NCBI GenBank assembly: GCA_027488935.1
Contig: JAIYAP010000040.1
Span: 159,093 to 223,092 of the forward strand
Direction: 5' to 3'
DNA from: Saprospiraceae bacterium
Lineage (GTDB): Bacteria > Bacteroidota > Bacteroidia > Chitinophagales > Saprospiraceae
DNA: 64,000 bases
Part shown: in pieces, positions 8,143-16,644 of the stretch
Layout of the letters: each line of letters begins with the position of its first letter
How positions within the stretch are numbered: the first letter of the stretch is position 1
The notes under the pieces: model-generated
The model's database searches: none
What the model was told of the DNA's origin: nothing
Seen by the model: only the letters and a program-made list of their open reading frames with translations
Position numbers and translations under genes: made by a program

Positions 8143-10332
8143 ATGTCAATTCGTTTACAAGCCCTGGAAAAAGTACAGGGCAACGGCAAAGGCGCTTACA
8201 CCAAAGAGCAGAAAAAAATCTCTGAAATTTTTGGTAAAAACGTGTTTAACCTTGCTAAAATGCAAGAATACCTGCCAACTTCCGCGTTTGAAGCCATCCA
8301 ACGGGCGTACAAAACAGGTGAAGTGATCAACCTCGAAGTAGCAGAAACCGTTGCTAAAGGCATGAAAAAGTGGGCCATGGATTTTGGTGCTACCCACTAC
8401 ACGCACTGGTTTCAGCCGCTCACCAACATCACGGCTGAAAAACACGACGCCTTTTACAAACCCGCTTACACCGCTGAAGCACAAGGCATTGAGTCGCTGA
8501 GCGCGCGCGACCTCGTACAACGCGAACCCGATGCATCGAGCTTTCCAAGCGGCGGCCTGCGCAACACTGCCGAAGCACGTGGTTACACCATTTGGGACCC
8601 AACCTCGCCAGCATTTGTGGTAGAATTAGAATCGGGCAAAACCCTGTACGTTCCTGCTATTTTTATTTCCTATACCGGCGAATCGCTCGATTACAAAGCG
8701 CCCTTGCTCAAATCCATTGAAGCTGTAAACCGCGCTGTAACCCCTGTGGCACAATACTTTAACGCCGATGTGGAAAGCGTTTTTGCTACCCTTGGCTGGG
8801 AACAGGAGTATTTCGTGGTAGATGAACACCTGTATGAAGCGCGCCCGGATTTGGCGATGGTGAACCGCACCTTGTTTGGCATTTTGCCTTCAAAAGGACA
8901 GGAAAAAGCCGACCACTATTTCGGTACCATTCCAGAGCGCGTGCAGCGTTATATGCACGATTTTGAAGAAGAAGCCCTGCGTTTGGGCATTCCGGTGCTG
9001 ACCCGCCACAACGAGGTAGCGCCTGCACAGTACGAGTGCGCCCCGATGTTTGAGGAACTGAATACGGCGGTAGACCATAACCTGCTGTTGATGGATTTGA
9101 TGCACCGCATTGCCAAACGCCACCATTTGAAGGCTTTGTTGCACGAAAAACCGTTTGCAGGCCTCAACGGTAGCGGCAAACACAACAACTGGTCGCTGGC
9201 AACCGATACCGGCATCAACTTGTTGTCGCCTGGTAAAGAACCGGCCAAAAACCTGCGTTTCCTTACGTTTTTTGTCAATATCATACGCGCCGTGGATCGT
9301 TACAGCGATTTGATGCGTGCCAGTGTGGCATCTTCCGGCAACGACCACCGCATGGGCGCCAACGAAGCACCACCTGCCATCATTTCGGTGTTTACCGGCA
9401 GTTTGATGGAACAAATTTTGATGGATTTGAAAGACAATGGTTTCAACAATGGCAAAGACTTCACCGCGCCAACGCTGGAACTCAATGTGCCTAAAATTCC
9501 AGAGGTACTGTTGGACAATACCGACCGCAACCGTACTTCACCGTTCCCATTTACCGGCAATAAATTTGAATACCGCGCAGTAGGTGCCAGCCACAACTGC
9601 TCTTTTGCCATGACCGTGTTGAATACCGCCGTTGCCGATCAGTTTGGTGAATTCCACCACGACGTTCAAACCTTGGTACAACAGGGCCACAGCCAGGAAA
9701 AAGCGATCGAAACAACCTTGCAATCCTATTTGAAAGCATCTGAGCACATCATTTTCAACGGCGATGGTTATGCGGCAGAATGGGAAGAAGAGGCAGCGCG
9801 TCGTGGTTTGCCGAACGTCAAATCAACGCCGTATGCGCTGGATGCATTTTTGAGCGATAAGGCGAAACACCTGTTTGCCAAGCAATTGGTTTTGAACGAA
9901 CGTGAATTGGAAGCACGGGTAAATGCGTTTCTCGACTATTTTGTGAAAGACGTTGAAATGGAAGTAGTGAGCTACCAGGAAATTATTGCGACCCATATTT
10001 TGCCCTCAGCGATCAACTATTTGAATAAATTGATCAACGCGGCGAAAGGTTTGAAAGAATTAGATTTGGAGGCAAGTGCCGCTGGTATTCGTACCCTGGC
10101 GCAGGAAGTAGCCGCTGCGATTGAAAAAGCAAGCGCAGGTTTGCATGCCATGCACCACGCCAAAGAAGCCGCCGAGCACGAAGCCGATTTGGTGGTAAAA
10201 GCCAAGCGTTTCCACGATGAAGTGCGTCCTACGTTTGTGCCACTCCGGGAAGCAGCCGACACCCTCGAGGCCTTGATCGACGATGCCGAATGGCGTTTGC
10301 CACACTTCCGCGAGTTGTTGTTTATGCGTTAA
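8143..10332 (+). CDS. glnN: Glutamine synthetase, class III
   Basis: This 729-residue enzyme condenses glutamate and ammonia to glutamine with ATP. The length is typical of class III (about 720-730), much longer than GSI. The GSIII-specific N-terminal domain covers about 1-150. Catalytic-core motifs are EQEYFVVDEH, RHNEVAPAQYE, GLNGSGKHNNWS (ATP/glutamate site) and ASSGNDHRMGANEAPPA. A helical C-terminal extension (about 590-700) is also class-typical. It lies 198 bp after the ammonium transporter and directly before a terminator hairpin. It most likely forms the ammonium assimilation step fed by Amt. Confidence 0.96.
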   Translation: MSIRLQALEKVQGNGKGAYTKEQKKISEIFGKNVFNLAKMQEYLPTSAFEAIQRAYKTGEVINLEVAETVAKGMKKWAMDFGATHYTHWFQPLTNITAEKHDAFYKPAYTAEAQGIESLSARDLVQREPDASSFPSGGLRNTAEARGYTIWDPTSPAFVVELESGKTLYVPAIFISYTGESLDYKAPLLKSIEAVNRAVTPVAQYFNADVESVFATLGWEQEYFVVDEHLYEARPDLAMVNRTLFGILPSKGQEKADHYFGTIPERVQRYMHDFEEEALRLGIPVLTRHNEVAPAQYECAPMFEELNTAVDHNLLLMDLMHRIAKRHHLKALLHEKPFAGLNGSGKHNNWSLATDTGINLLSPGKEPAKNLRFLTFFVNIIRAVDRYSDLMRASVASSGNDHRMGANEAPPAIISVFTGSLMEQILMDLKDNGFNNGKDFTAPTLELNVPKIPEVLLDNTDRNRTSPFPFTGNKFEYRAVGASHNCSFAMTVLNTAVADQFGEFHHDVQTLVQQGHSQEKAIETTLQSYLKASEHIIFNGDGYAAEWEEEAARRGLPNVKSTPYALDAFLSDKAKHLFAKQLVLNERELEARVNAFLDYFVKDVEMEVVSYQEIIATHILPSAINYLNKLINAAKGLKELDLEASAAGIRTLAQEVAAAIEKASAGLHAMHHAKEAAEHEADLVVKAKRFHDEVRPTFVPLREAADTLEALIDDAEWRLPHFRELLFMR

Positions 10333-10355
10333 ATTCGTTATTGATAAAGCAATTA

Positions 10356-10390
10356 CCCCCAGACCATTCATTTGGTCTGGGGGTTTCATT
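10356..10390 (+). terminator. Rho-independent terminator after glutamine synthetase
   Basis: A perfect 11-bp stem (10356-10366 with 10373-10383; CCCCCAGACCA and its complement) with a 6-nt loop is followed by a T-rich run. It ends 22 bp before the glutaminase start, so the two genes are probably transcribed separately or by read-through. Confidence 0.8.
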
Positions 10391-10411
10391 CATTTACCCA
10401 TTCACGCAACC

Positions 10412-12154
10412 ATGAAAAAGAACCAGGAATTAACCATAAAAGAAGGGGAGCCTAAAACAAAAGCCGCCGGAGAAGCCCAAACCGATGGATTTAACCTTCA
10501 ACATGAAAAAGATGAACTTTTAGCCATCTACAATTCATTTAATGTAACCAGCGCCGAAGGCCTGGCCGAAAAACAGTTTCTGCAAAGGCTCAACAAGGTG
10601 GGTATTTTGGAAAATGACATCCGCCTGAAGCCGGTTTTGCAGTTGTTGCAGCAAATTCCGACCCAAAGTAACGGGCAGCGGTACATTCCTTACCACGATT
10701 TCCGCCGTATTGTGGGCAGTGCCAATATTGTACGCCAGGCCTTGGTGGGCGATTTGGCCATCCCGGAATTTGAAGATTTTTGCAAAGATATTACCGAATT
10801 ATACCAGGAAGTAAGTAAAAATAAAAGCGGAAAAGTAGCCTCTTATATTCCGCAACTGGCGGAAGTAGATCCCGATTTATTCGCCATTTCCATTTGTACA
10901 ACCAGCGGCCAGCGTTTTTCGATTGGCGATTTTGGGCTGGATTTTAGCCTGCAATCGACCTCCAAGCCGCTTACTTATTGCATGGTGTTGGAAGAATTGG
11001 GCGAAGAAGTGGTACATCAGCACGTGGATAAAGAACCGAGTGGCCTGGCATTCAATGAGTTGAAGTTAAAATTGCGCGGCAATGGGGATACCGATGCCCA
11101 CGGTGGCAGCAATATTTCCAACAATCCGGTAGCAGTGCCCCACAATCCGCTCATCAATGCGGGTGCCATCATGTGCGCGTCCTTGGTGCAGCGCCACAAA
11201 ACCATGGACAAACGCCTGGAATTTGTGATCGATAACTGGCGCGCACTCACGCATGGAATCGTAAAAAACCAGGAAGACGCTACCGAAGCAGAGCGCGAAT
11301 TTGGCCGCAAGCCCCGGTTCAATGCCGAAATTTTCCTCGGGGAACGCCGCACGGCCGACCGCAACAACGCCTTAGCTTATTTCATGCGCGAAAACAAGGC
11401 GTTTATGGACAATGACACGGTGGATGTACAGGACGTTTTGGAGTTGTATTTTCAGTGTTGCTCCATCGAAATCAATGCCGAGCAAATGGCTTTGGCGGCC
11501 TCCACTTTATCGAACGCAGGCATCAATCCACTTACGGGCAAGCGCATTTACGAAACACAAACCGTGCGTAACTGCTTGTCGGTCATGTACTCTTGTGGTA
11601 TGTACGATTATTCCGGCGAGTTTGCTTTTCAAATTGGTTTGCCCGCCAAAAGTGGCGTTTCCGGTGCCTTGATGGTGGTGGTTCCCAACCTGATGGGTAT
11701 TTGTATTTATTCGCCGCGTTTGGATGAATATGGCAATACCAACCGCGGGGTAGCATTTTGTAAAAAATTGGTGGAGCGTTTCAAACTGCACATTTACGAC
11801 GGTTTGGTGCAAAATTCGACCAAAAAAGACCCGCGCAAACGCCGTACCGAGGTGCAGGCCGATTATATGATGGAACTCATTTTTGCGGCGAGTTACGGCG
11901 ATTTGGACAATATCATGAAGTTGTATGCCCGCGGAGTTGACCTCAGTGTGGCCGATTACGACAACCGTACCGCCCTGCATTTGGCAGCAGCGGAAGGCAA
12001 AATGGAAGTTGTGCAGTATTTGGTAGATTATTATAAACAAGGAGCATTAAATATTAGCCCCCTCGATCGCTGGGGTGGCACGCCTTTGCAGGACGCATTG
12101 CGGGGCGGACATCAGGAAATTGCGGCTTTCCTGCAAGGGGAAGGCGCGGTTTAA
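10412..12154 (+). CDS. glsA: Glutaminase, animal-type, with N-terminal helical domain and ankyrin repeats
   Basis: This 580-residue protein hydrolyses glutamine to glutamate and ammonia. The serine beta-lactamase-like catalytic domain (about 140-470) carries the Ser-x-x-Lys dyad in QSTSKPLTY (Ser182, Lys185). It also has KEPSGL, NPLINAGAI, CSIE and SCGMYDYSGEFAF. Before it is a helical domain (about 30-130) like the EF-hand-like dimer domain of animal kidney-type glutaminase. After it are two or three ankyrin repeats (about 490-575, DNRTALHLAAAEG). Typical bacterial glutaminases (about 310 residues) lack both. I chose ATG 10412; the frame runs upstream into the terminator and the end of glnN, which makes a longer start unlikely. 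A Gly/Asn-rich insert (about 225-245) precedes NPLINAGA. Confidence 0.93.
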   Translation: MKKNQELTIKEGEPKTKAAGEAQTDGFNLQHEKDELLAIYNSFNVTSAEGLAEKQFLQRLNKVGILENDIRLKPVLQLLQQIPTQSNGQRYIPYHDFRRIVGSANIVRQALVGDLAIPEFEDFCKDITELYQEVSKNKSGKVASYIPQLAEVDPDLFAISICTTSGQRFSIGDFGLDFSLQSTSKPLTYCMVLEELGEEVVHQHVDKEPSGLAFNELKLKLRGNGDTDAHGGSNISNNPVAVPHNPLINAGAIMCASLVQRHKTMDKRLEFVIDNWRALTHGIVKNQEDATEAEREFGRKPRFNAEIFLGERRTADRNNALAYFMRENKAFMDNDTVDVQDVLELYFQCCSIEINAEQMALAASTLSNAGINPLTGKRIYETQTVRNCLSVMYSCGMYDYSGEFAFQIGLPAKSGVSGALMVVVPNLMGICIYSPRLDEYGNTNRGVAFCKKLVERFKLHIYDGLVQNSTKKDPRKRRTEVQADYMMELIFAASYGDLDNIMKLYARGVDLSVADYDNRTALHLAAAEGKMEVVQYLVDYYKQGALNISPLDRWGGTPLQDALRGGHQEIAAFLQGEGAV

Positions 12155-12181
12155 AGATGGAGAAGTTTTCTAACAGCAAGT

Positions 12182-12224
12182 GCGCGTTTGGTACAAGATG
12201 TTGTACCGAACGCGCCTTTTTTTA
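12182..12224 (+). terminator. Terminator after glutaminase
   Basis: A 14-bp stem with one G-U pair (12182-12195 with 12202-12215) has a 6-nt loop, followed by seven T residues. It is a strong intrinsic terminator. It also sits between the convergent glutaminase and GNAT genes. Confidence 0.85.
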
Positions 12225-12252
12225 TGTAAAAAAATACTTGTTGCGCTGAAAT

Positions 12253-12762
12253 TTAGGAGCGATGCCAGCCCATAAAGATATCGGTTTCCACGCCGCCGGT
12301 TACACTTTCAATACGCCCTTCCAAACGCCCTTCTTGCCGGAAACCGAGGGATGTGTACAGGCCGATCGCGCGAGTATTACTTTCGCGGCAAATTAATTCC
12401 ACCCGCTTTATTTCCGGCCGGTTTACGGTCACTTCTTCCAGCAACGCTTTAAAAATACGCTTACCAAGCCCTTGCCCTTGAAAATCGGGATGTACGGCGA
12501 TGGTAAGCTCGCCCAAAACATGCTTAAACGCAGCAGGTGCCAGCTTATAACTGTGTATTTCGGCCACCATTTGGGAATCGGGCGTTTCTGCTACCAAACA
12601 AATTCCGGTAGACAAAGCATTGTTTAGGTTGTTTCCAATGTATGCGGGTGTAATTTCTTCGCTGGTACGCGCTAATCCACCGGGCACTGCGGCCGTAGTT
12701 TTGTACAGGGCTAAAATGCCTTCGGCATCGGATGGGGTTGCATTTCGGATGATTATTTCCAT
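12253..12762 (-). CDS. GNAT family N-acetyltransferase
   Basis: This 169-residue acetyl-CoA-dependent acetyltransferase shows the fold in order: an N-terminal IIIRNATPSDAEGI strand-helix and the acetyl-CoA pyrophosphate loop in VHPDFQGQGLGKRIF (about 92-106; Q/RxxGxG/A type). It ends with NTRAIGLYTSLGFRQEGRLEG (motif B, about 129-149). The substrate is unknown; amino groups of proteins, amino acids or antibiotics are all possible. It converges on the glutaminase terminator. A TACCTTTG (-7-like, minus strand, 12832-12825) lies about 60 bp upstream, but no matching TTG was found. Confidence 0.85.
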   Translation of the reverse strand: MEIIIRNATPSDAEGILALYKTTAAVPGGLARTSEEITPAYIGNNLNNALSTGICLVAETPDSQMVAEIHSYKLAPAAFKHVLGELTIAVHPDFQGQGLGKRIFKALLEEVTVNRPEIKRVELICRESNTRAIGLYTSLGFRQEGRLEGRIESVTGGVETDIFMGWHRS

Positions 12763-13011
12763 GGAGGAGTAGGCTTAGGTTCCATTTAACTGTATTTCGC
12801 TCAGACAGGCTGTTCGGAACGGATCAAAGGTATGCCAACAAACAATTTTGAACCGTTTAATTGGAATGCCATTTTGGCGATTGTTATAAGGACTTAAACG
12901 ATTTGGAGCATTTACCAATTCCATAGAACCGTTTGGACGGGTTATAATCCCCTTTTCAGTACACTATCATGGCTTTGCACAGAGCTAAAACATCATTTTT
13001 GTCATTTTAAA
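12763..13011. other. Intergenic region between GNAT and DUF4143 ATPase genes
   Basis: These 249 bases contain no convincing ORF or RNA gene. A minus-strand TACCTTTG (12832-12825) may be the -7 element of the GNAT gene. The rest is AT-rich with no clear hairpin until the inverted repeat that begins at 13012. Confidence 0.4.
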
Positions 13012-13068
13012 AATCATTTTATTCAATAATTTGCATTATTTTTGTGCAAATTATTGAATAAAATGATT
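13012..13068. repeat. 24-bp perfect inverted repeat spanning the ATPase start codon
   Basis: Positions 13012-13035 and 13045-13068 are exact reverse complements (24 bp, AT-rich) separated by 9 nt. The right arm contains the ATG at 13063. The loop with its neighbouring base holds TATTTTTG (13037-13044), an exact TAnnTTTG match. It may be an operator over the promoter, an mRNA hairpin hiding the start codon, or the footprint of a DNA-binding factor. Confidence 0.9.
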
Positions 13069-14247
13069 CAAAGACGTATTTTTAAGGAGCTTTTAGCACA
13101 TCTTGAGCAACCACAAGTAACGGTAATAACCGGAATGCGCAGGGTAGGAAAGTCTACTGCTGTAAAGTATTTGTTGCAAAATGTACCACATACAAACAAA
13201 GTGTACCTGGATCTTGAACGGGCCGAGTACCGATTTATCCTGAACCTGACAAATTATAAGGATATTGAAATCAACCTGTCCATTGAAGGCATTGATTTTA
13301 GCCAACCCGCAGTAATTGCCATCGATGAGATACAACTTACGCCACAAGCACCCAGTGTGATAAAATACTTGTACGACACCTATCAGGTCAAATTCATCGT
13401 GAGTGGTTCCAGTTCCTATTATTTAAAAAATCGCTTTTCAGAGAGCCTGGCAGGAAGGAAACGTATTTTTGAAATGTACCCTTTAGACTTTTATGAATTT
13501 GTAAAATTTAAAAATCTGGATGCGGACATTTTATTAAAATTTGGAAATCAACCATTTAATCTGAGTTTCTATTTAAAATGGAAAGCACTGTATGAAGATT
13601 TTTTGCGCTTTGGCGGATTCCCGGAAGTCGTAACGGCCACCAGTGAAGCAGATAAACGTTATTTTATTAAAGACTTGGTAAATGCCTATATCGAATTAGA
13701 CATTCGACTGCTTTCTGACTTTTCGGCCTCGGATGATCTCTTAAAGTTGATCCGATTATTAGCAGTTCGTTCTGGCCATCGTGTAGACTATTCTAAACTT
13801 GGGGTTATCCTTGGGATTAATCGAAACAAGTTAAAAGATTATTTACACTTGCTTCAATACACCTATTTTATTATTCCAGTTACCGCATTTAGCAAAAGTC
13901 CTGATCGAGAATTGAGCAAACAGCAAAAAATTTACCTTTCTGACACTGGAATCCTTCAATATTTAGGTCAAATGAGCAGTGGCCAGATTTTCGAAAATGC
14001 GGTAGCCATTCAATTGATGCAGCGTGGAAAATTGCAATACTTTCAAAAGTTATCCGGACAAGAAATTGATTTTATCTTGGATGAAACGATTGCATTTGAA
14101 GTAAAAGAAACGCCGGTAGAAGCAGATTTGCATAAATTGAACCAACGCGCAGCACAAATTGGCATTACAGATTGCCGCTTGATCGGAAGGCATCAGCCCA
14201 CAAATAATTTTGAACAGTTTTATTGGGGTGGGAGTTTAGTTGGGTAA
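13063..14247 (+). CDS. AAA_14/DUF4143 family P-loop ATPase
   Basis: This 394-residue protein has a Walker A motif GMRRVGKST (about 25-33), Walker B-like VIAIDEIQL and an ATPase core to about residue 170. A winged-helix-like part follows (about 215-275, YSKLGVILGINRNKLKDYL). The C-terminal DUF4143 domain (about 300-370) carries QEIDFILD...AFEVKE, a PD-(D/E)xK-like pattern. Cellular roles of the family are poorly known. I chose ATG 13063 over the TTG at 13042, which lies inside the inverted-repeat loop. The gene is visibly more AT-rich than its neighbours and stands alone, which is consistent with horizontal acquisition. It converges with the nine-gene operon, with a 2-bp gap. Confidence 0.85.
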   Translation: MIQRRIFKELLAHLEQPQVTVITGMRRVGKSTAVKYLLQNVPHTNKVYLDLERAEYRFILNLTNYKDIEINLSIEGIDFSQPAVIAIDEIQLTPQAPSVIKYLYDTYQVKFIVSGSSSYYLKNRFSESLAGRKRIFEMYPLDFYEFVKFKNLDADILLKFGNQPFNLSFYLKWKALYEDFLRFGGFPEVVTATSEADKRYFIKDLVNAYIELDIRLLSDFSASDDLLKLIRLLAVRSGHRVDYSKLGVILGINRNKLKDYLHLLQYTYFIIPVTAFSKSPDRELSKQQKIYLSDTGILQYLGQMSSGQIFENAVAIQLMQRGKLQYFQKLSGQEIDFILDETIAFEVKETPVEADLHKLNQRAAQIGITDCRLIGRHQPTNNFEQFYWGGSLVG

Positions 14248-14249
14248 GC

Positions 14250-14855
14250 CTAATACAACATCTGCCGCAAATCCACCTCTTTCTGTGGCTGAAAATGAAA
14301 ATCCTCCGCCAGGTTTTCTACCAACTCGGCCTGTTCAAATTGGCCCAAATGCTCCAAATACAAGTAGTTTTCCACATAATGCGTATCGGTGCCAAAACCC
14401 GCCATCGTGTGCCAATGGCGGGCATTGATGTGGATGGCCGCGTTTTTGCCCGGTAGCAAGGGCAAAATATCGAAAGCATCGCGTTTTTTGGACCCAAAAT
14501 GTGGGTAATAATCATCTTTACAGGCGACCCAAATGGCATCTTCCAACTTTTTCAATTGGAGAAAAAAGGGCAAATCGTGTGCGCGATGAAACAGTTCAAT
14601 CCAGGCAGCACTGCGCGTACCTTGCAACAACAGCGTATCCGTTGGCAATTGCTCCACGGTGGAAAGTAGATCCTGGCGCAACAACAAGCGACCGTCCCGC
14701 ACGCAGCCATTCTGCAGGGTGGCGGATTTATCCCATTCCGGCAAGTGTGTGGCCAAAGCGCGGTATTCGGCTTTATGCCACACTATCTCTTGCGGAACGT
14801 AACGAAGTACGGTAATCGGGCGTTTAAAAGGATGTATTAAAGGTACTTTAGGCAT
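14250..14855 (-). CDS. Uncharacterised 201-residue cytoplasmic protein
   Basis: I do not recognise a family. No signal peptide or membrane segment is visible. It is rich in aromatic residues and His (HINARHWHTMAGFGTDTHY near residues 145-163) and has a basic start. I chose ATG 14853-14855 because it overlaps the preceding gene's stop by 8 bp, typical of translational coupling; the frame stays open further upstream but only across that gene. It is the last gene of the nine-gene minus-strand operon and is probably co-expressed with the 68-residue protein before it. The two may form a toxin-antitoxin-like or partner pair, but nothing in the sequence proves that. Confidence 0.6.
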   Translation of the reverse strand: MPKVPLIHPFKRPITVLRYVPQEIVWHKAEYRALATHLPEWDKSATLQNGCVRDGRLLLRQDLLSTVEQLPTDTLLLQGTRSAAWIELFHRAHDLPFFLQLKKLEDAIWVACKDDYYPHFGSKKRDAFDILPLLPGKNAAIHINARHWHTMAGFGTDTHYVENYLYLEHLGQFEQAELVENLAEDFHFQPQKEVDLRQMLY

Positions 14856-15054
14856 TTTCTGATAATTTTTCCCAGATAGCACGCGCCGCTTTTTCAGTAT
14901 CAGCCAGGGTTTCCAGCAAGAATAACCAACCGCGTTCACTTGCCTCGGCAGCAATAAAACGCCCAATATTACGGTATAAAACTTGCTTTGTGGCCGAATC
15001 CAGGTTTGAACTGCGGATCAGTTCATCGTTGAGTCGGAGGATAGAAGTGTTCAT
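14848..15054 (-). CDS. Uncharacterised 68-residue protein
   Basis: This small, mostly helical, soluble protein (MNTSILRLNDELIRSSNLD at the start) has an acidic/charged second half. No family was recognised. Its stop overlaps the start of the downstream 201-residue gene by 8 bp, and it follows the SH3-like protein gene by 23 bp, so it belongs to the same transcript. The tight coupling argues that it is a real gene despite its size. Confidence 0.6.
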   Translation of the reverse strand: MNTSILRLNDELIRSSNLDSATKQVLYRNIGRFIAAEASERGWLFLLETLADTEKAARAIWEKLSENA

Positions 15055-15077
15055 ATTGTTTGGTTTTGACGGGTAGT

Positions 15078-16151
15078 TTAATCGGCTGAATTAAATTCTA
15101 TTACCAAACGCCCGTCTTTATTTTGCAGTGTAAATTGCTCATAACCATCGGTGTTTTGGATGGTGAGTATTTGCTTGGCCGCTTCGTAACTGCCTTTTGT
15201 GTTGCGAAGGGTTACATTGCCATTTTTGTCGTAGGTGCTGAAAAACAAATTGCGTCCCAGCACCAAGGCCTGTTGCATGGTAAACTTTTCGGCTGGCAAA
15301 AATAGCAACTGCGTGATGCCACCTTCATATCCCTGCTGCTCAAATACGGCTCCGTCCTGATATTGTCTTTTAAAATGCTCCACCAAACCCGGCATGTCTG
15401 TAAGGAGCAATGGAATCCGTTGGCCGTCAAATTTGGATGGATAAAACCATTCTGCATCGTAAATACCTTCCTCCGAAGATTCCATATGGGGCGGATAGGA
15501 CATCAAATACCCCTCAAACAAATAACCAACTTTCCCTTCCGCCGTTTTTACTTTTACCCATCCACCACTTAGGGTAAAACTGCCTATTTGTTCTGCAACA
15601 TATTGATTGTCAGACTTCGGCAAGGCTAAGACAACCACGGGACTGCCAAATTGCACGGAGGTAATTTTTGTTCCGGTTTTCGCAGGTTTGTCCCGCAATA
15701 CCAGGTTGCCAGACGCATAAACGTACAAAGTATCGCCTACTTTCAACTCGCGCGCAGCTTGTTGTTCCTGTAAAGCGATGGTTCGCGCCGTTTCGTACGA
15801 AAAGCTGAATAAGTAGAAACCCATGGCGGCAATCACTGCGGCCAAACAAGTCATCCCAGCGGCAATTAAAATACCCCAGCCAAGCGCCACCATCGGCCAA
15901 ATCCAAACGGTCAGCCAGGCCAATCCGCCGATAACAAGTGCTGTTAGCCCCAACACCATCCAACCCCAGGCGGAAAAATGTCCTTTTCGTTTGCGTTTTT
16001 GTTTGGAAGCTTCATTGGGTGCTGATTTTTGAACGCCGGGTGTATCCATGGCAGTGTAGTTGGATGGGTGCTGTGCAGTCGAAGGGGGAATGACCATAGC
16101 CGTAGTGCCCAGCATAAGAAATGCCATGCAGCAAAAAAGTAGTGTTTTCAT
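15078..16151 (-). CDS. Exported/membrane protein with SH3-like domain
   Basis: This 357-residue protein has an N-terminal signal peptide or TM (MKTLLFCCMAFLMLGTTAM) and a low-complexity basic linker (about 45-57). Two close hydrophobic segments follow (about 60-82 and 86-108). Next is a bacterial SH3-like domain (about 132-220, DTLYVYASGNLVLRDKPAKTG to VGYLFEGYL). The C-terminal part (about 225-357) is unassigned. The SH3 part probably faces the periplasm. I chose the start at 16149-16151 because the signal peptide begins there. It lies 17 bp after the previous operon gene. Function unknown. Confidence 0.7.
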   Translation of the reverse strand: MKTLLFCCMAFLMLGTTAMVIPPSTAQHPSNYTAMDTPGVQKSAPNEASKQKRKRKGHFSAWGWMVLGLTALVIGGLAWLTVWIWPMVALGWGILIAAGMTCLAAVIAAMGFYLFSFSYETARTIALQEQQAARELKVGDTLYVYASGNLVLRDKPAKTGTKITSVQFGSPVVVLALPKSDNQYVAEQIGSFTLSGGWVKVKTAEGKVGYLFEGYLMSYPPHMESSEEGIYDAEWFYPSKFDGQRIPLLLTDMPGLVEHFKRQYQDGAVFEQQGYEGGITQLLFLPAEKFTMQQALVLGRNLFFSTYDKNGNVTLRNTKGSYEAAKQILTIQNTDGYEQFTLQNKDGRLVIEFNSAD

Positions 16152-16168
16152 TGTTGAGGAGGATTGGT

Positions 16169-16627
16169 TTATTCTGAACTGCAATTTTCAGCTGCTTCGG
16201 TGTAAGTAAAAATTGCCTTGGGCGCTTTAAATTCTTTCCACCAGCAGCCATAGGGCAGGTCGGTAGCGCCGAGTATCGATTGTCGCACCGACCAGTTTCC
16301 CTGTTGATCCTGTTGCCAAAGCACACAAATCCAGTCGTCAAATGCGTCCAACTGATCCGGGTCGATGCGGGTTTTGGTATAATCGATGGGCTGCCCGTCT
16401 TTTTGGCGGGGCGTTAAATCCCCGAAAGCAAACCCGCCTTGCATTTTAAGGGTTTTTACTTCAAAGATAACCTCAATTCCAAGTGTTTTTTCTACCTGGA
16501 CCCGGATCAAATCGAGTAAAATTTTGCGTTCGGGACTTCCTTTTGCGGGCGTGACAACGGTCTTTTGCGCAGGGGCATTTATTTGCAGCAACAACAACAT
16601 TGCGCTAAAAACAAGGATTTTTTTCAT
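16169..16627 (-). CDS. Secreted protein, uncharacterised (152 residues)
   Basis: A clear signal peptide (MKKILVFSAMLLLLQINAPAQ) is followed by about 130 residues with a WICVLWQQD strand and two cysteines near the end (GCWW, NCSSE) that could form a disulfide. No family was recognised. An alternative start four codons earlier exists (16639), but MKKI fits the signal peptide better. It sits 17 bp from the genes on both sides. Its companions in the operon are also exported, suggesting a shared envelope role. Confidence 0.65.
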   Translation of the reverse strand: MKKILVFSAMLLLLQINAPAQKTVVTPAKGSPERKILLDLIRVQVEKTLGIEVIFEVKTLKMQGGFAFGDLTPRQKDGQPIDYTKTRIDPDQLDAFDDWICVLWQQDQQGNWSVRQSILGATDLPYGCWWKEFKAPKAIFTYTEAAENCSSE

Positions 16628-16644
16628 AAAAACAGGCATTTTAG

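Noticed and set aside
10283..10411. Upstream extension of the glutaminase frame
   Set aside because: It crosses the end of glnN and a terminator hairpin; residues have no family similarity, so ATG 10412 was used.
13063..14247. Defence-system ATPase
   Set aside because: No linked nuclease, effector or repeat cassette; DUF4143 ATPases are not assigned to a defence system on this evidence.
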